Positions 55,801 through 64,000 are shown, numbered from the stretch's first letter. The stretch: 64,000 nucleotides of DNA from Pseudoteredinibacter isoporae (GCF_011602085.1 NZ_JAAONY010000002.1:434001-498000), one strand, 5' to 3'. Numbers and translations are program-made. The notes: a model not told the origin generated them from the letters alone.

Positions 55801-58800
55801 CTTAACGCTTCGGTCTGAGCTTGGCCTTCGATCACCTCAACTGTGATTGGGCTGGCTTCGGTAATCAAACCGGAGGAATCAATAACGCGTGCAGCGATTG
55901 TGAGTCCACCAAGGTTATCCGGCGTGAAACGATGTGAGGTCGGGCTATCGGCCTCAACAAAGCCACCGACACCAATACTGACTTCTACTCTATCAACACC
56001 GAAGAGGTCGAACGATTTCAGGATAATATCAACAGGTTCTCCAACAGGGATCTTGTCGCCATCACGTGGCGATACAATACTGATGGTCGGCGCAGTCGCG
56101 TCCTGAACCAAGGTATAGCTGCTGTCAGCGGTGATATTTACACCCTCACCGTATTCAAGGCTCAAACGCACGGGTATCTCGGTGACAGGTGCAATGTCGG
56201 CCAACTTCGGATTAAGGAAAGAGAGCTGAACCTGAGCCTGGCTTTCGCCATTTAGAATAATTTCAGCCGGGTACCAACGATCGAGAACTCGAATATTCGC
56301 CTCGCGAACCAACCCGACATCGCCATTCAATTCAAAGCTGATTAGAACACGACTGGCCTCTTCAACACTTGAAGGGCTTAGCTGCATATCACCAATGGCA
56401 ATATCCGGATCTGCAACCGTTAGCGGCAGTATCAGCTGCGCCGAATTGCCACTGCTATCAACAACATCCACCCGAATCGACAGCGAATCAACACCAGCGG
56501 GCATATCCAACTCAAAGCTCTCGTCACTCGCCAACTCGGTTTGCGCGCCATAGCTGGCACCGCCATCGGTAGATAAGCGCACTCTGAAAATCAGATCATC
56601 GATTTCGTCCAGATTATCTTCCGCCGCGAAACGCACCTCATACTGACGACCGCGAGTGAAGGCATCACCTTCATTCAGTGCCTGATCATTGGCGGCGTTA
56701 AGAATTTGAATATTGCGCGGCGCCAAGCTGTCTTCGGTATTCAGAACCTGAGTAAAGGCTCCGGCACTCAATGTTTGCGTTTCAGTTGGCTGATTGCCGC
56801 GCTCATCCGCAATACCTTCTATCGTAATGGTGTAGCGGCGATTGCTACGCAACTCAAATCCAGGAAGCAGTTTGAGTTCAAGTTTCTCCTGAGTCTGAAC
56901 GAGATCAAACTGTGTACTGACATCAACCGATGCGCTACCGCTGTAGTCCAGAATTTCTTCCTGGACGGACATCGCTGTTGCGACAACCGGCTCATCAAAT
57001 TCCAGCACCAGGTTTCGAGTGCGAGACATGAGCTGCTGTTCTTCCAGAATCGGGGAAGTATCGTCGACACCGGTCAAGACATCCTGCAAGACAATTTCCT
57101 GGCCAGAATCCTCACGAATCAAAATCAGAGAGTACAGCTGATCATGTTCTACGGCTGGAGAACTCGCCGTATATTGATTATTGCTAAAGTCACCATTCAG
57201 TCTATCGGCTTGTGTGTATCCGCTTTCAAAACCGGAAGGTACCATATAAACCACGAGGTCCTTACCCAGCCCTTCCCCGGCGATGACAATCGTATCACCC
57301 CCGGTATCACTCAGCAGATTATTTGCTGCAGAATTATCCGTCGTTGCCTGAATGGCGCCCAGAGGTGCCTGAGCGACAATAGCTCCAAGCAATGTTTGCT
57401 CATGATAGGGCGAGCGGAAACGCACTGAATAGTCGCCTTGCTCCGACACAGACAAGCTCAACACAATGGTTTTATTCTGCTCGTCGTAACGCCACTGCTG
57501 AGCCGCCAGCTGAGTGCCGTTCAGATAAACTTCTGTGATGTTCTCCAGCATATCTCCCGTCACACTGATATCGTGACTACTGTCAATTAAGATCAGATTT
57601 GGAGAAATATCGTACACTTCGAATTTCACGGCCCCGAACAATGCTTGAGCGGAAATATCCCAAGGCAAATCAAAGCTTACATTCGCTCCCACCAAAGCTT
57701 GCTGTGGTTCGTTCAATAAATTGATTTGATAATCACGGCCTTCGATGTAATTTCCGTCAACTCGCTGGAAGCTCAAGCGAGAGCCCAATAGTGACGTTAC
57801 ACCGCTGATATCGCTATTTGACTCAAGATCCTTGAGCCCTAATGTCACCCCTTCCCAGGATTCGGATGATCCACTAAAGTTCAGAGCAACAGACGCATTA
57901 GCCGATGCAATGCCCTGTTCAGGAAGTACTCTTACGACGTTCGCAAAAGGAACATTCGCGAAGCGATAGCTTCTCTCACTATCAATCCAGGAAAGCGTTC
58001 CATTACTCAACGATAAGTTGTCAGGAGTGTATTGTTTTATGTCGACTTCGCTCAGTTCCGCTAATTCTATAACCGAACCTGACGCAAGATTGATATCAAA
58101 TAAACGCAGCTCATTTTCTTTGTACAGAGCCAGAAGCTCTCCCTCAAAGGTAAGCTCTTCGATGACCCCAGTATAACTTCCAAGTAGCGGCAATTGCTGC
58201 TGACTGCGAATCCGGGACAAGGTCAGAAGCTCAAATCCGCTCGCGCTGTAAATCAACGCACGCTGTTGATCGAGCACAATATTACTCGCTGAGCTGAGGC
58301 TGTGATTGTGAGTGGCTGCAACGGTTTCAGGTTGCTCCAGGCTGCGCACCTCAAGTCGATCACCATACAACATATAGGCGTGTTGTTTATCAGCGACCAA
58401 ATCAACAATGGCTGAACCGGTTTCGATACGAACAAAGTCCCCCGCTTTAACGTGTGCGGCGTAAACATCATTTTGAGTACGTACCAATATTGTCTGACCT
58501 TGCAGCACAAGATCGTCCAGACTTGCTGCTTCAGGCAAATCGAATTGATTGATTTCCTGAGGTGAATAAACGTTCGCAATATCATAGACACGCAATTGGT
58601 CACCGGCGCCATCGGCGACGACCAGATAGCCCTCTGAAATCGACACGGCGCCTACCGTTCCAGATTGTGGAATCTGCGACAGTAACGTCGGCAATCCTGC
58701 TTCAATTTGACTGAACAGGGATACAGAGTTCGTCGAAGACATAGCCAGAATTGAGCCATCTCGGCTTATCTGATGAATACCCGGACGACCAATCTTCGAG

Positions 58801-61800
58801 CCAAGAACAACTGTCAATTGAGTGTTCTCAATACGATCATTACCACTTGGCAAGTTGCTCAGACTGATCGTCAAAGTACCGATCGTATCTCTCGGTAGAT
58901 CAAAACTGATCAGACTGTCATTGTGATACTCCACCCCGCTGGCTGGGCGACCATTGATTTGAATTCGGGTTTCTACGCCCAAGCCCAAACCTCGGATGCC
59001 GATTCGTTGATTGCCGTTGAATTCAAAGCTTTTGACTTGCTCAAGTACGGATTCATTATCCCGGGAATATTCTCCGATTTCCTGAATTTCAGGATCAGCG
59101 ACATAGGTAAAGGCCAACGGCATAAACTGGTTCATCGCCCCAGCACTCAGGCGCAGACCAACACTCAAATTTCCTGTAGGACTTACCGATAAAGCAGGCG
59201 TATCAAACTGAATTTCAGAATCCTTGTGAACCGCAAACTCACTGGCCGCAATGGAATTATCGCCTAACCAAATCGTATCGACATTCGCCAGTTCGCTACC
59301 CAATACCGTGATGCGACTTCCACCACGCCAAGTGCCTGCATTCGGTTGCAGCTGCTTCGCTTCCGGTTGACGGTGAGCGCTTGCTGTAAAGCCAAAGCGA
59401 TAATCTTCACCCAGCAAATTGCCATGAATATCTTTCAAGGCTCCACTGAGTGTGAGTTGGTAAACTTTTTCAGCATCAAGTTCAGTTGTGGGTTTGAATC
59501 GAATTCGAGAACCCGCGTTATTGGTGCTTACTGAACTCAAACCTTCGACACGCTGCCCTGCCTGGGTAAGGATCAACAAACTACTGTCGATCAATGCCAG
59601 TTGGCTATTGTCGAGAATTCGGTTGAACTGAATTTCAATCGCTCCATCGACAGGCAGGTACGCACCCGACACTGGCAACTGCTCAATCACCGCCAGCCCT
59701 TTCGGCTCAAAGGTGTTTAAACCACCGCCCAATCCGCCAATATGAGCGTCAACAGATACCGGATTTTCGGCAGGCTCTCCATCGGCATAAATATAGGCAC
59801 TACCAACATAAAAACTCTTATCGGCCAGTACAACCGCCTCGGCAGAACCAGTCAGAGAATAGTATTGTTTCAGCGCCAAACCTTGCCTGAAATCTCCCGC
59901 CAACCAGGTAGAGATGTCAAACAATTGCAGATCTCCCTGCCCAGCGGCAACGTAAAGGTCTTGCCCCTGAATCGCCAAGTCACCAGCAAAGACTTCACCA
60001 TCCTGGCGCAGAATCAACAAGCTCAACTCAGCACGAGCGTTATTGGCAACATCACCCAGTTGATAAACTTGTACCGAGGCGCCCTCGCCAGTGGACACCA
60101 ACAGTTTATCTTGATGAACCAGAATATCTTCAGGGCGATAGCTGTTAGCACTGCTATCCAACGCTGCAATATTGTGTTCAATATTGTAGAGGCCGCTGCG
60201 CAATTCAATTGATACAACTTTCCTGGCTTCAGCCAATGCAACCCATAGCAGTTCATCAGAGAGCGCAAGCTTGCTCGGTTTGCCACCCAGCTTAGTGGTA
60301 TCCATTACAATTAAACGCTGTAGATCCAGGTCAGGGCCAACCCGATAAGCGTAAACACCTTTCTCGCCAGCGACATACAACAAACCACCTTTGGCCGTTA
60401 CGTCATGAAGTTGATCGTTGAGGCGATATTCACGCAGCAAACTTGGGTCACTCGGCAAGGTGATATCGAAGTGATATAGACGATCCCCACCTACGAGATA
60501 AAGATGCTTGCCGTCCAGTTCGATGTCTCTGAACCCTTCAGGATTAATTGTGCTACGGAAATGGTATGGCAATTGTTTGCCTGCCAAATCCCGGAACAGC
60601 AGTTCTGGTCGCAATGGATCGGACACGTCACTCAGGACCAACTGCGCATCGACGCTGGTTGATGTGCTCAACACTCTACCCTGCTCGTTAACCACGGGAT
60701 AACTACCCCCGGTAACGGCGTAGAGTACTTGGTCACTCAAAGCCAAAGCACTAATGGGTGCCGCATTATCACGAGGCAAATCAACGGTACCGATTTGCTT
60801 TTCTGTGTAGAAATAGGCAGAACCCAGTGTCGCAGTTTCATCAGCAAACAGCTGTGATGTTGCGCTGACATCCACTCTCCCCAGCTCTCCCGAGGGCACG
60901 CGAACCTGAAGATGGTTTTCACTCAGCAGACGAACATCACCTGCTATTTGCGAACCAAAACTGATTTGAGTGCTGGCATCGAAACCACGGCCATATATAT
61001 CAACAAGGCCACCACCCTCTGGTGGGCCGGAATCCGGCGTTAAGGTTTCCAGGGCGAGTTTAGGCAGGCGAATCATCGCACCATGTGCTGTACTGCTCAA
61101 CCCTTCACGCTCAATACTCAAAGACAGAGCTACGGCGTCATTACCCAATTTGAGATCGGGTACACGGAAGCTCAGCAGTTGCTCATCAACACTGAGAATA
61201 TCAGCTGCCGATACCAGTACATTAGCCACTCGGATATTCAAAGCCGCAGGATCCTGACCGAAGCCATTGCCTTTGACTCGGGCCGTTTCAGTGCCATCTG
61301 CATGGAAATGTTCGCTGTATTCAGTATCGTCGGAGAAACGAACTACCGAATTAATTTCAGGTCTTTGTTTGAGACTGCGATCAAAATCAAAACTAATCTC
61401 ACGATCCAGCACCTGACCGCTTAAGGTCGCAATTGAAGGCTCAAGGAAGATACGCAATCCACCCTCGTAGCTGTAACCCGGCAACAGGCGAACTTCTACC
61501 TGAGCACCACCAAGTGTATTCACTGCAACAAGTTCATAATTTGCAGGATCCACGACATCACCTGCAGCAGTTTCTAAGCGTACACCTTGCCCCGGCAGAA
61601 GCTGGTCGGTATTAAGTAACTGGTTAAAGGCAAATTGTATGGATTCGCCACTGCTGATTCCGGCACTGAAGTTACTGGTCGACGTTAGAACCAGCTGACC
61701 ATTCCCCACTTCCTGTAGACCACTTTCAACTGCAGCGAACACGCGACCGGATATAGAGGCGATTTCACTGTAGTACTCCTGAGCTTCCTGCCAATAAGTG

Positions 61801-64000
61801 GTCTCATAAAACCCACTCTGCCCGTCTTCTCGTAGAATCAAGTATTCCGCGCCGGTAGAAATCAGAATCTGTCCGTAATACACCTCAAAAGATGGTCGCT
61901 GATCAGCTTGTACCGATGCACGCTCAATAACCTGGCGTTCAAAATTGGCATTGGCCACATCATGATATGTCAGAAGTTCAAGTGTATCTGCACGTTGCAG
62001 CAATACATACAAACGCTGCCCCAGCCAATCAATATCTACGACGCTGCCTGAAAGCTCACTGCGATTTAAATTCAACGTTGAATACTGTGTTGCCGCATCC
62101 AATTCAGGATCGAGCACATCAATAAATCGAATAAAGCTGCCGCCCTGGCCATTGTCGATCGCTACCGCCAGAACATGTTCAGCGGCATTAAACGCAACAT
62201 CCATAACACGGTTGCCAGGAATTTCCAGTTGCTTCACCACATAAGGCTTGGCTCGATCACGAACATCAACCTGCAATACACCGGCACTGTCAGCCGCTAA
62301 ATAAACGCTATCGTCTACCAGAGCCAAACCATTGACCGGAGCATTGGTAGCAAGTTGCCCCAAGCGAACAGGTCGATCCCATATGGCGGCATCAAAAATT
62401 TCCAAACCATAAGGTATCGCTGAGGCCGAGTCCTGAACTCCACCCAAATCAACACCGACATACAGTTCTTCATTCCGACTACCCAATGCCCCGATACGTT
62501 GTGGAGGATAATTAGGGAGCTCGATACCTCGGCCTTCCCTCAATTGGAATGAAAACTCGCCAACTTTATGCTCAAGACCGGACTGAGTGACCAAAACTTC
62601 ATAAAGCTCAGGCTCGGTTACTGCGGGAAGACGGAAATCCATTCGCTGCATACTGCGCACGTCATCACGCAAGTTGTAGAGGTAATTCCCAGCCTGGATT
62701 TCCTGGGTACGAATCTCTTTGCCACTGAAAGAGCGCAATATGATTTTGGCTCCAGGGAGGAAAACTTTGGACTGACTTGTAATACTGACAACAGGGCCAC
62801 CCTCACTTGAACCTGACTCCCGCGACAGATCAAAACTGGCATCAGTCATCGCCTCAGCCACTACCAGGGCACCCAACTGATTTGCAACGAGACCGGAATC
62901 ACTGATCTGCAAATGATGAGCTCCTGCATTCAATCCGAGAAGTTCTACGGTTACCGCTGGAATACGCAGAGTATTTTCATCAACGTACTCATAGCTGACT
63001 TCTCGATTGTCTATCCGCACCTTGACTGCCGGATCGTTACGCAAGCCGCTGCCATCAATAATCAGGTCTCGACTCTCACCGAAGCGATAAGTCGGTTCTG
63101 CAAAACCCTCAATCACTGGGCGGACTGCGCCTGTATCCGCTGCCGTCAAGTTCATCTGGAATGGACGCCACAAACCGCTACCACGTAAATTACGCAGATC
63201 TTTTAGCTGAACACGGTAAGTCTTGCCCGCCTCCCTGTCGAAACTTAGCTCAACCGAATTGAGCTGATTGTCGGCATCATCAACCGCCGTGATATTTAAA
63301 CCACTGACCGCGTTGCCTTCGTCATCAGTAATTACCCAATTACTGACATCAGTAACCGAGTCAACAGTTACGGGTTCATTAAAGGTCAGAACAATGCTTT
63401 CAGCAGCACCGATCTTGTCACCTTCAACATGGGAAGCCTTCAGCACCAGAGAATGAGGTAATTCCAACTGCACAACACCGCGACGCGATGCTGCCAATAA
63501 TCGTCCCTTAAAGATATCCAGATCGTTTACCACTTCTGCGGTACCCGCGGAAATAATGACAGGCGAAAGTGGCTCACTGATATCAAAGACCATAAGTCCG
63601 GCACTACCTGCCGACACTAACAGTAAGTTGCCCACTACCTTGAGACTGCTCAATTTTGGTGTGCGACTGATAATGTTGCTGAAATCAACAGCAGCGGTCT
63701 GTTCTTCACGCTTGAGGTTAAAGATTCTCAAGCCAAAGTTTTCAATAGAGACAATCGCAAAATCACCGTAGAACGCAATGTCTTTCGGATTACCTTCAAA
63801 TTCAAACTTGCGACTCAATTGTGGATCGAAGGTGTTGTAAGCATTAACAACACCCAGCACAACGCCGCCACTGTCCGGTGCAGGAGGCAAACGCGAAGCG
63901 CCTGCTGTCCTCAAGTCGAACGGGCAAATCTCGGGCCAGCCTGTATCGTTCACGCCACCCACACCGAATAACCAATCATTGTGCGCACGCAAGCGAGCAG
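46830..64000 (-). CDS. Colossal multidomain surface protein (>5,720 aa), 5' end outside the window
   Basis: The frame is open to the window edge (Ala-Arg-Leu-Arg before the first possible TTG at 63992), so the N-terminus, including any signal peptide, is missing. Along the chain: LVIVD-type propeller blades (GLMVFDISEPLSPV); Ig-like Big_5 domains (LTFNEPV, IQFNRIL, LEFDEPV); and at least three IPT/TIG domains (PDSGPPEGGGLVDIYGRGF, PNAGTWRGGSRITVLGSEL), repeated as propeller-Big_5-IPT sets over the first half. From about 56.7 kb there are Ig-like sandwiches (SPRDGDKIPVG) and two further propellers (about 55-54.3 and 53.2-51.5 kb). Then an invasin-type Big_1 domain (about 50-49.7 kb), four TSP3 motifs (about 48.4-48.1 kb), a Big_2-like domain and a Cys-containing tail (PCEPYPECNS). 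Probably cell-surface or secreted; lead gene or near-lead gene of the operon as seen. Confidence 0.88.
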   Translation of the reverse strand, partial: ARLRAHNDWLFGVGGVNDTGWPEICPFDLRTAGASRLPPAPDSGGVVLGVVNAYNTFDPQLSRKFEFEGNPKDIAFYGDFAIVSIENFGLRIFNLKREEQTAAVDFSNIISRTPKLSSLKVVGNLLLVSAGSAGLMVFDISEPLSPVIISAGTAEVVNDLDIFKGRLLAASRRGVVQLELPHSLVLKASHVEGDKIGAAESIVLTFNEPVTVDSVTDVSNWVITDDEGNAVSGLNITAVDDADNQLNSVELSFDREAGKTYRVQLKDLRNLRGSGLWRPFQMNLTAADTGAVRPVIEGFAEPTYRFGESRDLIIDGSGLRNDPAVKVRIDNREVSYEYVDENTLRIPAVTVELLGLNAGAHHLQISDSGLVANQLGALVVAEAMTDASFDLSRESGSSEGGPVVSITSQSKVFLPGAKIILRSFSGKEIRTQEIQAGNYLYNLRDDVRSMQRMDFRLPAVTEPELYEVLVTQSGLEHKVGEFSFQLREGRGIELPNYPPQRIGALGSRNEELYVGVDLGGVQDSASAIPYGLEIFDAAIWDRPVRLGQLATNAPVNGLALVDDSVYLAADSAGVLQVDVRDRAKPYVVKQLEIPGNRVMDVAFNAAEHVLAVAIDNGQGGSFIRFIDVLDPELDAATQYSTLNLNRSELSGSVVDIDWLGQRLYVLLQRADTLELLTYHDVANANFERQVIERASVQADQRPSFEVYYGQILISTGAEYLILREDGQSGFYETTYWQEAQEYYSEIASISGRVFAAVESGLQEVGNGQLVLTSTSNFSAGISSGESIQFAFNQLLNTDQLLPGQGVRLETAAGDVVDPANYELVAVNTLGGAQVEVRLLPGYSYEGGLRIFLEPSIATLSGQVLDREISFDFDRSLKQRPEINSVVRFSDDTEYSEHFHADGTETARVKGNGFGQDPAALNIRVANVLVSAADILSVDEQLLSFRVPDLKLGNDAVALSLSIEREGLSSTAHGAMIRLPKLALETLTPDSGPPEGGGLVDIYGRGFDASTQISFGSQIAGDVRLLSENHLQVRVPSGELGRVDVSATSQLFADETATLGSAYFYTEKQIGTVDLPRDNAAPISALALSDQVLYAVTGGSYPVVNEQGRVLSTSTSVDAQLVLSDVSDPLRPELLFRDLAGKQLPYHFRSTINPEGFRDIELDGKHLYLVGGDRLYHFDITLPSDPSLLREYRLNDQLHDVTAKGGLLYVAGEKGVYAYRVGPDLDLQRLIVMDTTKLGGKPSKLALSDELLWVALAEARKVVSIELRSGLYNIEHNIAALDSSANSYRPEDILVHQDKLLVSTGEGASVQVYQLGDVANNARAELSLLILRQDGEVFAGDLAIQGQDLYVAAGQGDLQLFDISTWLAGDFRQGLALKQYYSLTGSAEAVVLADKSFYVGSAYIYADGEPAENPVSVDAHIGGLGGGLNTFEPKGLAVIEQLPVSGAYLPVDGAIEIQFNRILDNSQLALIDSSLLILTQAGQRVEGLSSVSTNNAGSRIRFKPTTELDAEKVYQLTLSGALKDIHGNLLGEDYRFGFTASAHRQPEAKQLQPNAGTWRGGSRITVLGSELANVDTIWLGDNSIAASEFAVHKDSEIQFDTPALSVSPTGNLSVGLRLSAGAMNQFMPLAFTYVADPEIQEIGEYSRDNESVLEQVKSFEFNGNQRIGIRGLGLGVETRIQINGRPASGVEYHNDSLISFDLPRDTIGTLTISLSNLPSGNDRIENTQLTVVLGSKIGRPGIHQISRDGSILAMSSTNSVSLFSQIEAGLPTLLSQIPQSGTVGAVSISEGYLVVADGAGDQLRVYDIANVYSPQEINQFDLPEAASLDDLVLQGQTILVRTQNDVYAAHVKAGDFVRIETGSAIVDLVADKQHAYMLYGDRLEVRSLEQPETVAATHNHSLSSASNIVLDQQRALIYSASGFELLTLSRIRSQQQLPLLGSYTGVIEELTFEGELLALYKENELRLFDINLASGSVIELAELSEVDIKQYTPDNLSLSNGTLSWIDSERSYRFANVPFANVVRVLPEQGIASANASVALNFSGSSESWEGVTLGLKDLESNSDISGVTSLLGSRLSFQRVDGNYIEGRDYQINLLNEPQQALVGANVSFDLPWDISAQALFGAVKFEVYDISPNLILIDSSHDISVTGDMLENITEVYLNGTQLAAQQWRYDEQNKTIVLSLSVSEQGDYSVRFRSPYHEQTLLGAIVAQAPLGAIQATTDNSAANNLLSDTGGDTIVIAGEGLGKDLVVYMVPSGFESGYTQADRLNGDFSNNQYTASSPAVEHDQLYSLILIREDSGQEIVLQDVLTGVDDTSPILEEQQLMSRTRNLVLEFDEPVVATAMSVQEEILDYSGSASVDVSTQFDLVQTQEKLELKLLPGFELRSNRRYTITIEGIADERGNQPTETQTLSAGAFTQVLNTEDSLAPRNIQILNAANDQALNEGDAFTRGRQYEVRFAAEDNLDEIDDLIFRVRLSTDGGASYGAQTELASDESFELDMPAGVDSLSIRVDVVDSSGNSAQLILPLTVADPDIAIGDMQLSPSSVEEASRVLISFELNGDVGLVREANIRVLDRWYPAEIILNGESQAQVQLSFLNPKLADIAPVTEIPVRLSLEYGEGVNITADSSYTLVQDATAPTISIVSPRDGDKIPVGEPVDIILKSFDLFGVDRVEVSIGVGGFVEADSPTSHRFTPDNLGGLTIAARVIDSSGLITEASPITVEVIEGQAQTEALSILKPKDGAEFYEGELVEFEVLLGKDQGTLNLFIGGDENDARNPTPITLDRTAQSSDRFSFNVTMPTIGESAVLFATLEADGAQDRRFINLVKDDGLDLDPEITVLPENNVLAGSELWLQAKAPDTMEDFDSSSRLTIIDPKDQGQTQELPFSDGLQVYRSRDAGAEVLLRAELRDRSGNSKIAEKTLAKIPYLSTNKQLAYTAPAGDQRVVALHHLPGAGSDRILLALDKAVEERFAVNDLSGSEVLSGSGRLLRSEMTGLGLFLLLEDQSGQRIDYFAHTTNGFAPVQSLRLYGDLLATASNIAYLQFGQYVSAAVFTEEGISWLAGIQAGGEIRSAEASINGLLLLSSEGVEELRINYQAAVPQLELSSSIVAAGYTELASQHDKLYLWNDKQIAAYSRGQTVQHLHTIELAGEVRDHVTDGELIWLQIDSDLSSKAWYGLRGEELLAIRTEGFVKQWFAGNKLYELYRENDRDKLYSRSLNATATAPVLSPVVEANVQSVDIILEHNAETLGGAESYIVDTSGNYRPAARGSKDGKPMLRIARSQLAAGNLQLLYRDRSGAEERVDLTISHTPLGTIDSVIPVAAQDLSRGAEIPLRAYFADTARVDETSIEVSGERKLAVGEQAVMRWVRLPESGDTVDLRYYANGSVQLENSHNLIDNDASLDSVTLAAPQNNQRFAEGELMSVSYQLTDNNSEFRFAVATLSSFEGEEVARLYLPESNGRFELRLPLLSSQQNFNLVVRAYYGDSYRYSELARNIRISPQLQLPDAQLQGVSSAVMRGSRLRLSHQNNLASDLRATIEITDINGSVLASGEREIDFSVNVASDVNQLQIKARVRDQLGNERSRQYRIAVYDGLTANSGSAPAYDFALTAADELLLVQGRTVRNLAGDTLLQLGGTVTAATYLGEKLLLAISGEGLKLYGRADVTQSYSEEASYSLSGNVESMSSLAHDRLLLNVDGRLVAYQVFGKELSKTNVASIQGQVLAVQVQGEHFLVLSSAGLYRLNRNYTVAASSNGSFKAMAAMDGFVYLVDESGNWRAYDESFDEYRLSLNHSAQQLIPLQNELLALDGNTGRAQLIDFRNPFLPEVRGSFVIPTATQADSAFLYGGELFLGGSSQQKLSLASAASGLLKLYEDDRPKGNVSSVAIDRGYYLAAADYYGSISQHLDENGQWDIQVVPAPYQESAQIVDAEAGRAFVLQRGVQRILDLRKLLDQKTEALLQGAQFEDFALSNTRLAASVGNQLYMVDLDQSGQGSLEVGASEPISALAVADKLVYTADGQGVVYQVATELPIESGRENIQALFNAGEAVSQLAASGDHLFYGAGHRIHRYTISSLLDESFDLEGSVSALAYRQGMVWFAVGKKLYRSDAYNWTQPELVLELDVTVQDIAVDGDRLLLALGENGLEIYRIATSLLAADPSLANPASMKVLQQGDEIELSLADTSGVRAVDYYVDGRLLSRQAAEPFATRVMLPADLRNGQTFDVSAKIESVYGLHRESVARSLVLQGENQPSNNFRIGMDLTKPHRNLYLPNPVQIEAYVLNSSQPIQQVEFYEADSASGPFSLIAKRTGPVYSVQKFYELDANKFIKARAIDIYGNFTETPAQAVTRLVDPFAPEVELQIEGLIKNGNPVAGRPFTILAKSSDTGSGVDTAFLKRNGLIVAVARGGDDISYTETAPELGTQLNFEIEALDFSDNKSNSTLNLTVLNDLLPSINEVRVGDDIYEREEFRVEVQASDDISVAAIELNWQGERIEMNLGKDYAGFYRHQLKDNRSGRVSGQIDEPLVVRVIDSSGQVQTQNNSVTIKENKAPEADKLSIVKPTSGYYGFRNVIRVSNLREANGENRLEYLNLELIQEDQDGAPIKVHKAYTAEESKYFEVTADPGSSADDIYRFRIKLIDELGQESLTEVQSFPLNALPDQLRFVDEVDVNPGVATVGSELTFKLLVLDGSGIAISGAEVDLVLRTANGSYIQDIANGLPSDENGIVNFAWTSPSEAAAYKVVASSVAGLQAVHDLQLVSGDQSSVSVDYIEAVKPGETTTIVAHVLDKDGNVVTQNSTSTVSLTITEPLFHFGFAEGVVIEPLQPEGEKATVTLNEGELSVDLSASVKGGDYELTVLVDGQELPIVYDNDGESATDPVSVDAIPLTVSYGSPQGFAMETIAMSNHPFGREDVLETGETATVSLALVDEYGNRVKTVDNAGQTQDANLTVNISENGEAQIDGQADSATLQISAGYVEFAVHNNEVETIELNLSSVTPQLSGVDNSASHSLVFARRPAAINQRRFVQTRNDDPALIEFTFSEPVKQQSSAHMVRLLLGDQEVSGLAELSDSTVSFTFADAMELGRCYQFTTVGSSLVSVADDTPVLERAANLCAPVMSIPAQPDPYMLEGSSQNLVVTAAANFNPNGFEGMELRVAGESFFVSYPELQFTVPTTTGTAANDGDSFDIELEIVGAETSMDVANTRSIRILQREGDFDNDGLNNALEVLLQLDPISSDSNGDGTDDGAEDSDNDGLSNSDELSRGTEPFNPDSDDDGLNDGAEVNTHGTDPLNPDHDNDDIPDGLEVATGSSPTDPASGDISSAVTAIVVNPSDILIDLDAANEMSLEVTATAEAAGRQYELNVSENRFGTQYTSNDSSIIESLGNGQFALRKDGETSIDITLGSASANIPVKINPGVGPQGAWRLRPMLPAQRLYAGSNHAKLWLEYQDTQAVGELTSVTLDGEAMSFKVNSLLPTWVYRAPKLVEDKQRLDIVYDPSSGGFLPLFVRFKYTGNSYDFEMYTRICIDSTCSDTLSSERIYFVDDGNLSVDDEIKNVQNPKPGNYIMAVIVGYPTPPIEDVLANKPYPPQNTPPQSGNLITEINLNSNILDLQPESQGTTIYSLELTSPNGVPTQSNGELEIQYTGALDGEQKTEILTVPVSSDPDATIVVDPAVPDTLQLKVGEPIQVPVNIEDPGLNDIRVEYLLDGELLEAPRKGNTANPCEPYPECNS

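Overview
The window reads as chromosome of a Gram-negative bacterium, most likely a marine-type gammaproteobacterium. The basis is a TonB-dependent receptor, outer-membrane lipoproteins, an AraC-family regulator of the arabinose-binding-like type and very large exported multidomain proteins. I cannot fix the genus. Base composition is moderate in the housekeeping genes and in the giant genes, and clearly AT-richer in the accessory stretch from about 12.7 to 24 kb.

Layout. 1-1.4 kb: rtcB (RNA ligase) and the first codons of a downstream gene. 1.9-9.8 kb: a TonB-dependent receptor, a FAD-dependent amine-oxidase-like enzyme, an AraC-type regulator, a three-module MOSC/FNR/[2Fe-2S] fusion protein, and a small haem-type membrane protein. 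This is plausibly a uptake-plus-redox catabolic locus. 9.8-14.7 kb: a large superfamily-II helicase with an embedded membrane hairpin, and a secreted plant-type LRR protein with a duplicated C-terminal domain.

14.8-24.2 kb: a junkyard and archive for a polymorphic toxin. Fragments of one IS6-like insertion sequence, all in the same orientation, alternate with small minus-strand genes that look like immunity proteins (SUKH, double-CXXCG, DUF7919-like, Tdi1/DUF1851-like and unknown types). Several are preceded by the last codons of an orphan toxin tip, in two cases sharing an ATGA overlap. Three fragments of the Rhs core gene, a ParD/ParE-like toxin-antitoxin pair, an integrase remnant and a conserved 280-aa protein are mixed in. 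An 18-copy heptanucleotide repeat runs into the stop codon of one immunity gene.

24.2-64.0 kb: seven minus-strand genes packed as one operon (gaps of 15 nt or less, two stop/start junctions with no gap). In transcription order: a protein of more than 5,700 residues (beta-propeller, IPT/TIG, Ig-like and thrombospondin-type-3 modules; its start lies outside the window), a 1,793-aa beta-helix-like exoprotein, two SurA/PpiC-type lipoprotein isomerases, a 2,158-aa LamG/PKD/TSP3/FN3 exoprotein, a 3,024-aa Sec-exported Rhs/YD-repeat protein with a variable C-terminal toxin tip, and its probable immunity gene. No T6SS, TpsB or type I export gene is visible. My working interpretation is a Sec-dependent, periplasmic-chaperone-assisted surface apparatus that displays or delivers an Rhs toxin, with the 14.8-24.2 kb stretch as its history of swapped toxin tips and retained immunity genes.
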